The position numbers were made by a program, and so were the translations under genes. Shown here piece after piece: positions 23,636-34,975 of a DNA stretch of 64,000 bases. A model generated the notes under the pieces. The model saw nothing but the letters and a program-made list of their open reading frames with translations. It did no database searches and had not been told where the DNA came from. The stretch spans positions 101,802,436 through 101,866,435 of the forward strand of contig CM035807.1 of assembly GCA_020466095.1 (NCBI GenBank), read 5' to 3'. Within the stretch, counting starts at the first letter, position 1. Every line of letters begins with the position of its first letter. Source of the stretch: Chlorops oryzae (taxonomy: Eukaryota; Arthropoda; Insecta; Diptera; Chloropidae).

Positions 23636-26600
23636 ATGTTTGTGAAAGTGGTTTTTACGTTGATCGCTATAATAATTATAGTCAAGGCGAAAGAAAAGGT
23701 ATAAAATCAATTTCGATCTAGAAACCCACAAAGAATTGTAATGATTTCTTTCAAGCCCCAGCTGGAATTTGAAAGCAGCACTAACACTTCGAAGGTTGAA
23801 CGAGCCAACTCAGGACTGGGAAAAAATAATGTTTCCATTAACAGCAGTAAAACTACAATGGAAGTCAATCAAAACGTACAGGCAAAAATGGGAAGATCTC
23901 CGATATTATGTGGTTTGTTATATATGTGTGATTATTCTTACGACTACGAGTACGAATCTGATTCTGAATCTGAACCTACATCTGAAGAGGAAGAAAACAT
24001 ACAAAAGTTTTTTGACGATTGGCATAAACGCCATGGAATAAACACTGTTTATCAGCTGGAACCGAGACCACTACCCACCCAAACTCCAACCACTGTAAGA
24101 CTTCCGACAACGAGAGCTCCAACTACCAATGCTGCAACCTCCGCTAAACCTTCAATTACTACTAGACCTTCAACCTCTACCATACCTCCAACCACTTCTA
24201 GACATCCAACCACTTCTAGAGCTCCAACCACTGCTATACCTCCAACGAAAGCATTAAGCACCGAAGCTCCAAAGTATCACATTTCTTCAACACCAAATAA
24301 CCCAACTCCTGAAGATTTTCAACCTCTAAATCTTAAGCACCCTTATTCCAACATTGAAAGCAATTCAAACCCTTCGAACAACTTTGGTTATAACTCCCCA
24401 ACAACACAGCCGTCTAACGATTCCTTTGATCAAATCAAAGACCAGAATAATATTAATCACATTCCAAACAGTGGTACTTCTGCGGACATACAAAATCAAA
24501 ACCCTCAAAATCAAGTTTTTAATACGGATTTTCCTACAAGCCTGCCTAATTCTAGTTCCCACATTTCACAATCTATAAACTCAAGTAATAATTCCTCAAG
24601 CTCATCGTCATCTAATAGCAATTCTTATAATCAAGTATCTCATCAAAATATTTATAATCACGTACCGAATAATGGTTATCCACCGAATTCGCAAAACCCT
24701 AATATTCAAGGTCATCCTTCAAACATGAATCATTCTTTGCAAGCTCCTCAATCGGGTTCCTACGTCTCGAACTTTGTCAATTCAAGTAACAATTCCTCGA
24801 GTTCTTTATCGTCTAATAGCAATTCTCATAATCAAGTGTCCCATCAAAGTATTTATAATCACGTACCAAATACTGGTTATCCACCGAATTTGCAAAACCC
24901 TAATATTCAAGGTCATCCTTCAAACACGAATCATTCTTCACAAGCTCCTCAATCGGGTTCCTACGTCTCGAACTTTGTCAATTCAAGTAACAATTCCTCG
25001 AGTTCTTTATCGTCTAATAGCAATTCCCATAATCAAGTGTCCCATCAAAGTATTTATAATCACGTACCAAATACTGGTTATCCACCGAATTCGCAAAACC
25101 CTAATATTCAAGGTCATCCTTCAAACACGAATCATTCTTCACAAGCTCCTCAATCGGGTTCCTACGTCTCGAACTTTGTGAATTCAAGTAACAATTCCTC
25201 GAGTTCTTTATCGTCTAATAGCAATTCCCATAATCAAGTGTCCCATCAAAGTATTTATAATCACGTACCAAATACTGGTTATCCACCGAATTCGCAAAAC
25301 CCTAATATTCAAGGTCATCCTTCAAGCACGAATCATTCTTCACAAGCTCCTCAATCGGGTTCCTACGTCTCGAACTTTGTCAATTCAAGTAACAATTCCT
25401 CGAATTCTTTGTCGTCTAATAGCATTTCCCATAATCAAGTGTCCTACCAAAATATTTATAATCACGTACCAAATACTGGTTATCTACCGAATGCGCAAAA
25501 CCCTTATATTCATGGTCATCCTTCAAACATGAATCATTCTTCGCAAGCTCCTCAATCGGGTTCCTACGTCTCGAACTTTGTCAATTCAAGTAACAATTCC
25601 TCGAATTCTTTGTCGTCTAATAGCATTTCCCATAATCAAGTGTCCCACCAAAATATTTATAATCACGTACCAAATACTGGTTATCTACCGAATGCGCAAA
25701 ACCCTTATATTCATGGTCATCCTTCAAACATGAATCATTCTTCGCAAGCTCCTCAATCGGGTTCCTACGTCTCGAACTTTGTCAATTCAAGTAACAATTC
25801 CTCGAATTCTTTGTCGTCTAATAGCATTTCCCATAATCAAGTGTCCCACCAAAATATTTATAATCACGTACCAAATACTGGTTATCTACCGAATGCGCAA
25901 AACCCTTATATTCATGGTCATCCTTCAAACATGAATCATTCTTCGCAAGCTCCTCAATCGGGTTCCTACGTCTCGAACTTTGTCAATTCAAGTAACAATT
26001 CCTCGAATTCTTTGTCGTCTAATAGCATTTCCCATAATCAAGTGTCCCACCAAAATATTTATAATCACGTACCAAATACTGGTTATCTACCGAATGCGCA
26101 AAACCCTTATATTCATGGTCATCCTTCAAACATGAATCATTCTTCGCAAGCTCCTCAATCGGGTTCCTACGTCTCGAACTTTGTCAATTCAAGTAACAAT
26201 TCCTCGAATTCTTTGTCGTCTAATAGCATTTCCCATAATCAAGTGTCCTACCAAAATATTTATAATCACGTACCAAATACTGGTTATCTACCGAATGCGC
26301 AAAACCCTTATATTCATGGTCATCCTTCAAACATGAATCATTCTTCGCAAGCTCCTCAATCGGGTTCCTACGTCTCGAACTTTGTCAATTCAAGTAACAA
26401 TTCCTCGAATTCTTTGTCGTCTAATAGCAATTCCCATAATCAAGTGTCCCACCAAAATATTTATAATCACGTTCCAAATACTGGTTATCCACCGAATTCG
26501 CAAAACCCTAATATTCAAGGTCATCCTTCAAACATGAATCATTCTTCACAAGCTCCTCAATCAGGTTCCTACGTCTCGAACTTTGTCAATTCAAGTAACA

Positions 26601-27034
26601 ATTCCTCGAGTTCTTTGTCGTCTAATAGCAATTCCCATAATCAAGTGTCCCATCATAATATCTTTAATCAGGCTCAAGGTAATGGTTTCCCAAATATCAA
26701 TATTCCGATCTTTGGGTTTCCTCCAAACACTGGCCTTCCTAATTCCAACCTTCTGAATTTTGGGTTTCCTCCAATTACTGGCTTTCCTAACGCCAATCTT
26801 CCGGACTTTGGCTTGCCGCCAAACACAGGCTTTCCTAATGTCTACAATCCAAACATATATCATTCACCCAGCACTCAGGCTCAAGGCAATGGATTCCCAA
26901 ATATCAATATTCCGAACTTTGGGCTTCCTCCAATCACTAGTGTTCCTAATGCCAACATCCCGAACTTTGGGTTTCCTTCAAACACTGGCTTTCCCAATGT
27001 TTTCAATCGAAACATTTACCCTTCATCTACTTAG
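23636..27034 (+). CDS. Nested gene C: large secreted repeat protein, expanded paralogue of B
   Basis: Exons 23636-23698 and 23756-27034, with a 57-nt phase-0 intron, encode 1113 residues. It has the same order as B: signal peptide (MFVKVVFTLIAIIIIVKA), PQLEF block, MGRS-xxx-C-x5-C (C73, C79), acidic stretch, DDWHK and a more degenerate Thr/Pro segment. Next come about ten 67-residue units rich in Asn, Ser, Gln and His, each with N-x-S sequons, a YNHVPNTGY core and PQSGSYVSNFVN. Phe/Pro repeats (GFPNxNIPNFGFPP) end the protein. The stop arises from a 4-bp difference from B, so the Ser/Asn tail of B is lost although its homologous DNA remains downstream. The protein is nearly cysteine-free outside the N-terminal pair, which suggests a disordered, heavily glycosylated extracellular polymer (inference). 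Confidence 0.85.
24577..26650 (+). repeat. Coding minisatellite in gene C: about ten 201-bp units
   Basis: The marker TACGTCTCGAACTTTGT recurs at 24761, 24962, 25163, 25364, 25565, 25766, 25967, 26168, 26369 and 26570, an exact 201-bp period (67 codons). Two subfamilies occur as blocks. Units around 24850-25430 encode SHQSIYNHVPNTGYPPN and PNIQGHPSNTN. Units around 25430-26400 encode SNSIS, LPNAQNPYIHGHPSNMN. This pattern suggests unequal exchange. The other frames are open only because the unit is a multiple of three. Confidence 0.95.
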
Positions 27035-27137
27035 CATTGCTTCTTACTGCTCAAACAAATCTTCATCTTTTAATAACCCGTCATCTTACCAAGTAAAACA
27101 TCACTCCGTTAGCTGTAATAATCAGATTATATAATTA

Positions 27138-28340
27138 CCCCTTTGCTGATTACAAACCGAATTCAGTCGATGTAACTGCTCCATAAAAGCAAAATTTGTA
27201 AGCGTCAAAATAACTGATTTCCTCCAAACAATGAAAATAAAAAAAATAATCAATTAGAATGTTCATTCGAGTCCAATTGCATCAGTGTTTTATTTAGAAA
27301 TATAGTTCAAGCAATTGCTCAGAATATGGGTCGACGAAGGTAGTAGACAGCAGCATTACCCTACATATGAAGTGTCTCGATCGACTTTAATCGTTACAGC
27401 TACCACTATCGGGTAAAAAACGTGAAAGTCCAACAGGCAGTGATTTATATTCGCTTGGCTCTGTGTCCCAAAACTTTATACCAGAGATCCTAAATAACTA
27501 TTAAATTTTTTTTAGAATCGAAAAAATTGCTTTTTGACCTTGTTCGATAATACTTATGATTGGGATTTTTTTTGTTTTTCGTTGCTCAAAACTTTTATTT
27601 TTTGATAAATATTTTTTACGCTGCCTTGTAACAATTATGAATGAGAAAAAAATTTTTCCGTTGCTCATAATTTTAAGCGTTCAATAAATATTTTTTACGT
27701 TGCTTCAAAACGATTGTGAATGAGAAAAAAGCTTTTCCGTTTCTTATAAGCTTTTATTTTCAATTAATAGTTTTTAATTTATTTCGTTAAGAGAGAAAAT
27801 ATATGTATAGTGGTATACTGGTGATACCATTCTACTGATATCATTAATAGCGCTGCTGATCGCGGTCATTATTAGGCAACGTAAAAACAATTTATTGAAA
27901 AATAAATGTTATAAGCAACGGGAAAAATTTTTTCTCATTCATAATTGTTATGAGGCAACGTAAAAAATATTTATCGAACGATAAAAATTATGAGCAACGG
28001 AAAAAAAAAATTTTCTTCAATAACTGTTATAGAAAAATGAAATATATTTTCATTGTTTAAAACTGTTATCTTAAAATGAATTTTTTTTAATACAAACTTT
28101 AATAGTTATAGTCCAATTTTTTTCCTTATTTCTTATAACTGTTATGTCTCTGCTTTATACTGTTTGGGGCTTTCAGAACCAATTTCTCGTTTAATTGCTT
28201 CATCAAATGATTCTGGCCAATGTCGTTTATTCCATCTCATATTTGACTTTAACTCTTCACACATAACTCTCATATTAAAATATGTATTGCACAGAAGTCA
28301 ACGAAATATCAATATTTCGGTCATCGTAACAAAAGTCACT
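27138..28340 (+). repeat. 3' flank of gene C, paralogous to the flank of B, with an insertion
   Basis: The sequence matches 22838-23352 on both sides of the insertion at 27482-28152, down to the GGCCAACGTCGTTTATTCC-like and AATATTTCGGTCATCG segments. AATAAA for gene C lies near 27236. Confidence 0.85.
27482..28152. mobile_element. Non-autonomous hAT-type transposon (671 bp)
   Basis: The ends are CAGAGATCC and GTCTCTG in inverted orientation. An 8-bp direct duplication CTTTATAC flanks it (27474-27481 and 28153-28160), as expected for hAT elements. The uninterrupted paralogous site exists near 23180 (CTTTACAC). The interior holds AT-rich inverted subrepeats built around GCAACGTAAAAAATATTTATCG and no transposase frame. 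Confidence 0.85.
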
Positions 28341-28419
28341 CAATGCAGTCTTCTCGTTTAAGTGAAGTTCCTGAGTGTATTTTAAATTACGTTTTCAAAT
28401 TCTCTTAACGATTTTAAGT

Positions 28420-28601
28420 TACCCTTTACCTTAAGGGAGTCCAATTAATAAACTGTTTGGAAGCTAGGTTAATTAGTTGTAGTGTAGTAGTTCCGAAATT
28501 GATTTTTTAATGAATTTTTGTATGTGGCGTTTGAGTATAAAACACCGTACGAAATGAATGCTTTTTCCAGTGAATTTTTGGCTGTGCGAATCTTTTGTAG
28601 A
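28420..28601 (+). promoter_or_regulatory. Promoter and 5' UTR of gene D
   Basis: TATAAAAC is at 28536-28543 and CAGT at 28568-28571, with a predicted start at 28569. The upstream block keeps GGGAGTCCAATTAA, TTAATTAGTTG and TTTTTTAATGAATTT. Confidence 0.7.
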
Positions 28602-29552
28602 ATGTTTAGTAAAGTGGCTTTAACATTCTTCGCTATAACTATTATAGTCCAGGCAAAAGAAAAGGTATTAAATAAATTTCGATCCAGAAACCCACATAAA
28701 ATTGTAATGCTTTCTTTCAAGCCCCAGCTGGAATTTGAAAGCAGCACTAACACTTCGAATGTTGAACGAGCCAACTCTGCAGAGGAAGAGAATAATGTTG
28801 CCTTTGACAGTGAAGCTGAAACCGAAATCAATAAAAATGAACACTCCGAAATGGGAAGATCTGTGAGAATATGTGGTTGGCTCCATTTATGTTTTAACTC
28901 CTACGAATCTAAATCTGCTACTGATTCTGAATATGATTCAAAATCTGGAGAGCAGAAGACTATAAAAGAAATTGTTGACGATTGGTATAAGCGCCAAGGA
29001 ATACCAACGGAAACTCAACCTACCCAAGATGCAACCACTGTTAAAGCTCCGACAAGTATAAGTTCAATTTTAAATTCTCCTACCACCACTATCAGTCCTC
29101 CAAAACAAATAGGTTTCAATTCCCAAGGTTCAATCGATAACAATCCCCATATTCAAAGTGCAACAAACACTGAAAACAGTTCCAGCATGATATATCCTGA
29201 CTCCAATTGTTCAAACCGTGGCAATCCCTCTAATGTATTGCACTCTGAAACTAACGTTTCTAACTTTATCAATTCAAATACCAATAACTCGAACTCATCG
29301 GTGTCCAACAGCAATGTCTATAATCAAGTCACCCATCAGAATAGTGTTAATAATATTCATAACGGAAGTTATCCTGCGAATATACAAAATACTGGCATAA
29401 AGGATCAAGATAAGGGTTTACCAAATGATTTTACTATAAATCTTAACTATCCCCCCAACATTGGTATTCCTCTTGCCAATATATCTAATTTTAGTTATCC
29501 CCCGCTTTTGCTGGTTATCAATTTTAATTCATTCGACCGAAAGAAACCATAA
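28602..29552 (+). CDS. Nested gene D: shorter, diverged member of the mucin-like family
   Basis: Exons 28602-28664 and 28722-29552, with a 57-nt phase-0 intron, encode 297 residues. It has a signal peptide (MFSKVALTFFAITIIVQA), the PQLEFESSTNTS block, MGRS-xxx-C-x5-C (C72, C78), an acidic stretch and DDWYK. The Thr/Pro segment is much reduced. One degenerate 67-residue unit follows, then a short Phe/Pro part. The intron has no in-frame stop, so the unspliced reading frame stays open. I chose the ATG at 28602 because it aligns with the other three starts and lies 33 nt after the initiator; an upstream in-frame ATG at 28518 lies before the TATA box. The extreme C-terminus (LLLVINFNSFDRKKP) does not match B or C and may follow a frameshift. 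Confidence 0.75.
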   Translation: MFSKVALTFFAITIIVQAKEKVLNKFRSRNPHKIVMLSFKPQLEFESSTNTSNVERANSAEEENNVAFDSEAETEINKNEHSEMGRSVRICGWLHLCFNSYESKSATDSEYDSKSGEQKTIKEIVDDWYKRQGIPTETQPTQDATTVKAPTSISSILNSPTTTISPPKQIGFNSQGSIDNNPHIQSATNTENSSSMIYPDSNCSNRGNPSNVLHSETNVSNFINSNTNNSNSSVSNSNVYNQVTHQNSVNNIHNGSYPANIQNTGIKDQDKGLPNDFTINLNYPPNIGIPLANISNFSYPPLLLVINFNSFDRKKP

Positions 29553-29820
29553 AGACTCAATTTTGGGAAGTGGATTCTCTCACAATCGGTTTATAAGATT
29601 CCATTTTGCATCTGAAACCCTTCAAACAGTCTCGATATTTTGTATAATGCTGGCGTAATTTCATTGTTTAAGAATTGTTAAGACTTATAAAAATTTTAAA
29701 TCCTTCAAAATCAAGTCTTTTTTTTATAATTATTATGAGCTGAAACCTAAAAAGTGAGTGTCATGGGTGGGACCGTATTCATAGAATTTACCGTATATAT
29801 TGTATAAAGAAATTGATAGT
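29553..29820. other. 3' flank of gene D
   Basis: It lacks the flank conserved after B and C. No clear AATAAA; a variant signal near 29685 (TTATAAAAATTT) is possible. Confidence 0.4.
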
Positions 29821-31192
29821 AAGGATATTCCCTTAAAGGTGGATTTGCCTCGAAAACCTCGAAAATTCACGAGCCTCGAAAATGACCTGTCAAATTTTGT
29901 ATGAAAATTTTTACACGCCAGATTCGAACACTTTCAAGTCAAAGTGGTCGCGTATTTGGCTCGAATTTCGAAGCGTAAGTTGTAGTGTTGCCCTGAAACC
30001 AAAATTAAAACTACTAAATGCCCTACAATAAGCACACATTCTCAATACCAATAACAGATAAATGTTTATTTTTATAAAAATGAACATAATAATAGTGAAA
30101 AATATTTTTGAAAAATAAAAATAATTTAGTTTAAGTATTTTCCTATGAGAAAACGAGACCTACAGAATCAAAAAAAACAAGTAAGAAAGCTAAAGTCGGT
30201 CAAGCCCGACTTTGAAATACCCAGCGTCCCGACATTATGAGCGCACTATGTTTTGCTTCTCTATTTGTGGGCGTGTCAGTGGGAGGGCAACATAAATTAT
30301 TTCCGTACACCTTTCATTCGCCTTGGTGAACCTATGTTGCGAATTTGAAGCTTCTACGCCTTTTACTTCGGAAGTTACGAAAAATCTTTATTTGTGGGCG
30401 TGGAAGTGGGCGGGCCACAAAAAGTTTTTTCCTACACCTTTCATTCGCCTTGGTCAACCTATGTTGCGAATTTGAAGCTTCTACGCCTTTAACTTCACAA
30501 GTTACGATAAGCCCTTATTTGTGGGCTTATTTGTGGGCGTGGCTCGAGGTGGGCGGCGTCCATTTTTTGCCAGGATATGTCCCTTTTAGTAGTTTACCAG
30601 TACACCAAATATCAATGGAATGTGTTGAGTGGTTCGCAAGTTACAAGCGTTTTACTGAAAACACATTATATTCATTTGTGGGCGTGGCAGTGGGCGGATG
30701 TCTCCCATTTTTACTTAGGATCATACTCGGATCCCGATATACCTGTGTGCCAAATTTCGACTTGATTGGTCCAGCCGTTTCGGAGGAGATCCGACCACGG
30801 ACGGACGGACAGACGGACAGACGGACGGACGGACGGACGGACAGACGGACAGACGGACAGACGGACAGACGGACATGTCTAAATCGATTCAGTTTTTGAT
30901 CCTGATCATTTCTATATACATTTTTCTATATCTCCGGAGCTTAATTCTCCCTGTTACAAGATTTGCACAAAACTAATATACCCCGCTTACGCTGGGTATA
31001 AAAATACGGGAAAATAGCACTGTTTTTGCATACACTTTTTATATTACAAAATGAATCTCTGGCCGAACTGTCAAATTTTTAAATTACACAAACTACTCAA
31101 AGTTGTAAAAAAGGTGTGTTCCCGAAAAGTGGCTTGTAATTTTTCGAGGTTTTCATGTTTTCATATTTTCACCTATAAGGGAATACCCTAAG
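29821..31192. mobile_element. MITE with GGATATTCCCTTAAAGGTG ends, split by DINE-1-like copy 1
   Basis: The left end GGATATTCCCTTAAAGGTG is mirrored by CACCTATAAGGGAATACCC at the right. Both arms also carry GCCTCGAAAACC-like sequence. The DINE-1-like element lies between the arms, so this MITE was inserted first. Confidence 0.65.
30176..31003. mobile_element. DINE-1-like (Helitron-related) interspersed repeat, copy 1
   Basis: It starts with AACAAGTAAGAAAGCTAAAG, a hairpin (AAAGTCGG...CCGACTTT) and TACCCAGCG. It ends with the mirrored ACGCTGGGTATA. Inside are GTGGGCGTGG modules and a GACGGACAGACGGACG run followed by GATCCTGATCA. The order and motifs match Drosophila DINE-1 in reverse (family knowledge). 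It is nested in the element 29821-31192. A long open frame inside it is a by-product. Confidence 0.75.
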
Positions 31193-31390
31193 TATCAAAT
31201 AAAAATTCTTAAATTGATATAATATCGGGAATAAATACATACTTTGAATAGAAACCGCTCCAAAAGCAGCCGTCTCCTCCTGTTGGAAATCAAATTGGAG
31301 GTTGCTTTTACAGTTGCTCGCCCATTGAAATGCATGGACGTTGAACGTTAATCATGATTTTCAGACAATGCCTTAGGATGTTCAGTCAAG

Positions 31391-31745
31391 ATGCTGTCAT
31401 TCGTTCGTTTCATATATTTCAAACACTTCGTTCCGATTGCAATTATTTCCATTAACACTGCACAGGTCCTCAGGGCCCGATTCAGCTTTTTTGTCGGTCT
31501 GACCAAAAACAATATTTGCCGCCCATTTTGGCAAATCTATTGTGAAATTGCGACCCCCACAGTACCGCTCCGGGCATTTTCCTGCTTTTCCACCCCTCGT
31601 ATCGGGCCTGCACTTCCTCTACATATACTGCATGGATGGCCAATATGAAAAATGGATCGATAATGGTTTTCAAATTCCAGCCCTTCGAAGGCCCGAAGAA
31701 GAGTTCTACGAAGATGAAGGCCAAAAGAGTTCTACAATACACTGA
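31391..31745 (+). CDS. Candidate small secreted-protein gene with two exons
   Basis: The reading frame from 31391 begins with a signal-like segment (hydrophobic VPIAIISINTA) followed by RARFSFFVGL and three cysteines (ICRPFWQIYC and SCFS). Codons here are richer in C/G at the third position than the surroundings. A GT at 31599 and AG at 31680 (82 nt, phase 1) would join it to LRRPEEEFYEDEGQKSS in the other open frame, giving 90 residues. Unspliced, the frame ends at 31648 after 85 residues. A TCAGTC initiator-like sequence sits just before the ATG and AATAAATAAA lies about 100 nt after the stop. A splice acceptor-like sequence (ACTGCACAG) before 31467 allows another model. I do not recognise the family, and an ordinary non-coding origin is possible. 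Confidence 0.4.
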
Positions 31746-33502
31746 ACGAAAGCCTTTTTAACTCACAAATAACTTGGCATATGTATATGATCGATAAGAA
31801 TCGCAGTCATGCCTAAATCAAATTCTCTGAATACAGCAAAAAATAAATAAATGGAAAAAAAATAATGCAAAAGAAAATAAAATATTTTTTGCATATCTAT
31901 GTTGAGATCTAAAAATGCTAATTTATTGTTTTTCCGACCTAATAATTCCTAAGCAGAAATCAATCCTTTCAATTACATTCGTAAGCTCGATAATCTGCCA
32001 TAAGCCTTCAACTCAATCGGTCTTTAAGATATTTTATGCGTTATTTGGTTTATTGTCTGGCATATTTTATGTTAAATATTATTGTTGCCTTCCTAAAATA
32101 AAACAAAAATCTCTGATTTTTCCTCTTTTACTAAAAAAGGCCCACCAAAACATCGTCTGCTTCCGTAGAGCTGCAACCACATTTTGTTCCTTGCAAAAAA
32201 CAAAAAAAAGAAAAAAAAAAAACATTAAAGAAAGTTTGTGTGAATGTTTAAGGACATTAATTGGCCCATGGGTCTTATTTCATAGCAAAAACAAAACACA
32301 AAAACTCAACAATAAAAAAAGTGAAAAACATAATGTCTAACATGTTTAGCTAATTATGCTCAAGGGAAAAGTTAACGAAACTCAGAGTGGAATATGCGTA
32401 GAGTACATCGACAATGCATGTGTGTGTGTTGTGTTTGTGTGTGAGTGTGGAGAATGCTTTTTGATGCTTAAACGAATTTTTTTTCCCTTGTAAATCGCTT
32501 ATTGTGCTTTAAGGATTAAAACTAAGCAGTACTAATTCACAAGCGGCCCTGAGGCGCCAGGACCCTCAGACTCTCGTAAAATGGGCTTACTCTGAGTTAG
32601 AATGGGAATCTGATAACATCTAAGTACTTGATTTTGGACGCCTTAATAACATAGATTTCTTTCTCACTGTAAGTGCGCATATTTTTACTCTTAACAAAAA
32701 TTTTGCCCACTCAAAGTTTGAGTCTCAAACAAACTTTTAAAATAATCTTTAAATTTAAAATTCCAAAACAAACAAAAAATTATTAATTCTTTTAACTTAG
32801 CAAAGCTTGATTTTGATGTTGACGATACCTCCGAACTGTATGACAACGACATGAATTCACAATTCATTGTTATGACTCGTGACCAACTGCATTCGGGTAA
32901 GCGTGATATTGGCTTGATATGCACTCGGCATATAGCATTAATCTGTCAACTCGTTGATTGATTGACGCATTCAGTAGCATGCATCTCGTATGTACATATA
33001 TGTATATCAAGATGCCCATAAATGGTTTCGGTCCGCAACAAGTTTAAATAGACTTAGGATTTGAGCTGACATTTTTAATGTCCGCATTTTCTTTCAATCG
33101 TGTACATACATAAGTTGTGCCTCTCTCGCTCTGTCCAATCTATGATAAATAAATAATATCAAATGGAAAGTTTTATTTTATTAAATTTTGAATTTAAACA
33201 TTCATATTTCCATGCAAAAATTCAATTTGAAATTTGCTAATGATCATATTGCCATGCGATTTGGCGACAATGTGATTGTAGCGCAATTAGAAGATGCTGA
33301 GAAGTGTGATCGGCTTAAACGATTTTTGTCCCAATTTCACTGTTCCCCCTATATCTTTTTGACAACATGCTACTCCAATGTGAGACTCAATAGTGATGTG
33401 ATTTGTGCCGATCTGGCCCGATAAATGTCGCAGATCACTGCGCAAAATCGAAGTCAATTAAGACTCGAGACTGAAAATAACAGGAGATTCATTCCATAAG
33501 TT
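31746..33502. other. Mostly no gene recognised
   Basis: AATAAATAAA near 31848 may end the candidate gene at 31391. A 78-residue frame at 33188-33424 has balanced composition (FGDNVIVAQLEDAEKCDRLK) but no signal peptide, promoter or known domain. TG microsatellite near 32418. Confidence 0.4.
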
Positions 33503-33652
33503 CTTAGGATGGGCGATACGCTTGCGATACTATCTTAGAATATTTCCGTATTGATTCTCTGGATTCGATAGTATTGAGGCATCGATTTTGGAGGGTTCGG
33601 GCTCAGCGGTATCGAAGTAGCGATATTTTCTCGGGTATCGCCCATCCCTAAC
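33503..33652. mobile_element. Short MITE with TTAGGGATGGGCGATAC-type ends
   Basis: CTTAGGATGGGCGATACG is mirrored by GGTATCGCCCATCCCTAA. Both flanks contain AAGTT. The ends resemble hAT-type MITEs. Confidence 0.65.
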
Positions 33653-34331
33653 AAGTTCCATTCCCTCCCACGAGAACAAAACCATAAACAACAAATCCCG
33701 AATTTTTCGATTAAATGTATGCAATTTTCCTTAATGAATTGCATTTGAAAAAAAAAAAAACAAAATTTCCACGTTGATAAAACGTTGTAAAAACAAAAAT
33801 TATCAAAATTATTATTTGAAATTTTTTTTTTTGCGGTGTCTGGCATTTATGCATAAAAGTCAAACAGTCTCAATTGAAGTCCTTCGATGCTTAAAATTCA
33901 TTTTTATTGATTTAAATTTTAAACAAAAATTGATACATTTAATTTCGTTATGCCGCAGAAATGAAGGAGGATAAAAACTTTTCAATTCAGTTATAACAAA
34001 AAAAAAAAAAAGAAAAGCCATTATCTATTGTTGGCCATAAATACATACTAAATGGAAAAATGCAATAATGAATTGAATTAACATGAAAACCAATTAATAA
34101 GTTAAACAAAACCGAATACTAAAGTTGGTCAATTCCGACACTGAAATACATTTCGCTTGCGAAGTGTGGATAAAAATGTTAATTTTTTCAAATTTTCGTG
34201 CCCTGAAGTTGACTTGACCACGCCCATTATGTTTGTTTGGTATGAAACTTTTACAATTAACCGTCGACATACCGACAAACCTTTTGCAAGGCAGTGTCAA
34301 ACTATCGCAAATTTTGGACTAATGAGTACTG

Positions 34332-34975
34332 CCTACACTGAGCGAACGTAACCATGATTTTTTTAAAAGGGCGCATTGTTATTCACAGTCCTTTTGATTT
34401 TCGAGCAGAACAAAAATTTCAAAAGGAAAATTGTTGAGTCAACAACATTTTTGGTTGAATTGAAAGGAAATATGTTTAATTACATTTCTTTTCGTTCGGT
34501 ATAATTCTCATTTGTTTTATAAAATAAGACATATAAGATATGTATTCATCTTAGAATTTTTCAAGCATTGCGAAAGCAGTCACCAAAACGGAGTGACGAA
34601 ATCGGATGAAGTCCATCCGATGGCTATTTTTTGGGTCATGTTCAGCAGAGTGCTCTATGGCCATTTGCTTTGAACGTTAATGAAATTTTTTTTGACATTT
34701 CTTCTTGTATAGGTATTTTTTTTTTGGAATTTTTTTCAAAAATATCTTGTCATTTCAACTATGTCCGTGGTTGGTTCAACAATTTAAATTTAAATCCATT
34801 TTTGAAAATTATCATTTCAATTCAACCTGAAATATGGTTGATTCAAAAGGAAAATTTTTTATTTTTTCAACAAGAAAAATTGTTAAAATTAAAAATATTC
34901 CTTGTTGAAGCCGTTTTGTATGTTTTTCCTTTTGATTTAACCAGTTTTCTGGTTGATTTTTTTCTCTGTGTAAGA
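34332..34975. mobile_element. Possible AT-rich inverted-repeat element
   Basis: ACACTGAGCGAA at the left and TTTTCTCTGTGT at the right are weakly mirrored. Both arms repeat AAAAGGAAAATT and GTTGAA phrases. Boundaries are uncertain. Confidence 0.35.

Noticed and set aside
24774..25181. Second open frame of 135 residues within gene C
   Set aside because: Shadow of the 3n repeat unit; no start context or signal peptide.
24577..26650. Regular direct repeats resembling a CRISPR-like array
   Set aside because: The 201-bp units are contiguous, in frame and coding; there are no spacers, and this is a fly genome.
28518..28601. Upstream in-frame ATG for gene D
   Set aside because: It lies before the TATA box at 28536 and the paralogues start at the position equivalent to 28602.
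30345..30899. 184-residue frame
   Set aside because: It lies entirely inside the DINE-1-like repeat and reads through its GACGGACAGACGG run.
33188..33424. 78-residue frame with balanced composition
   Set aside because: No domain, promoter, signal peptide or polyadenylation signal; kept only as a note on the region.
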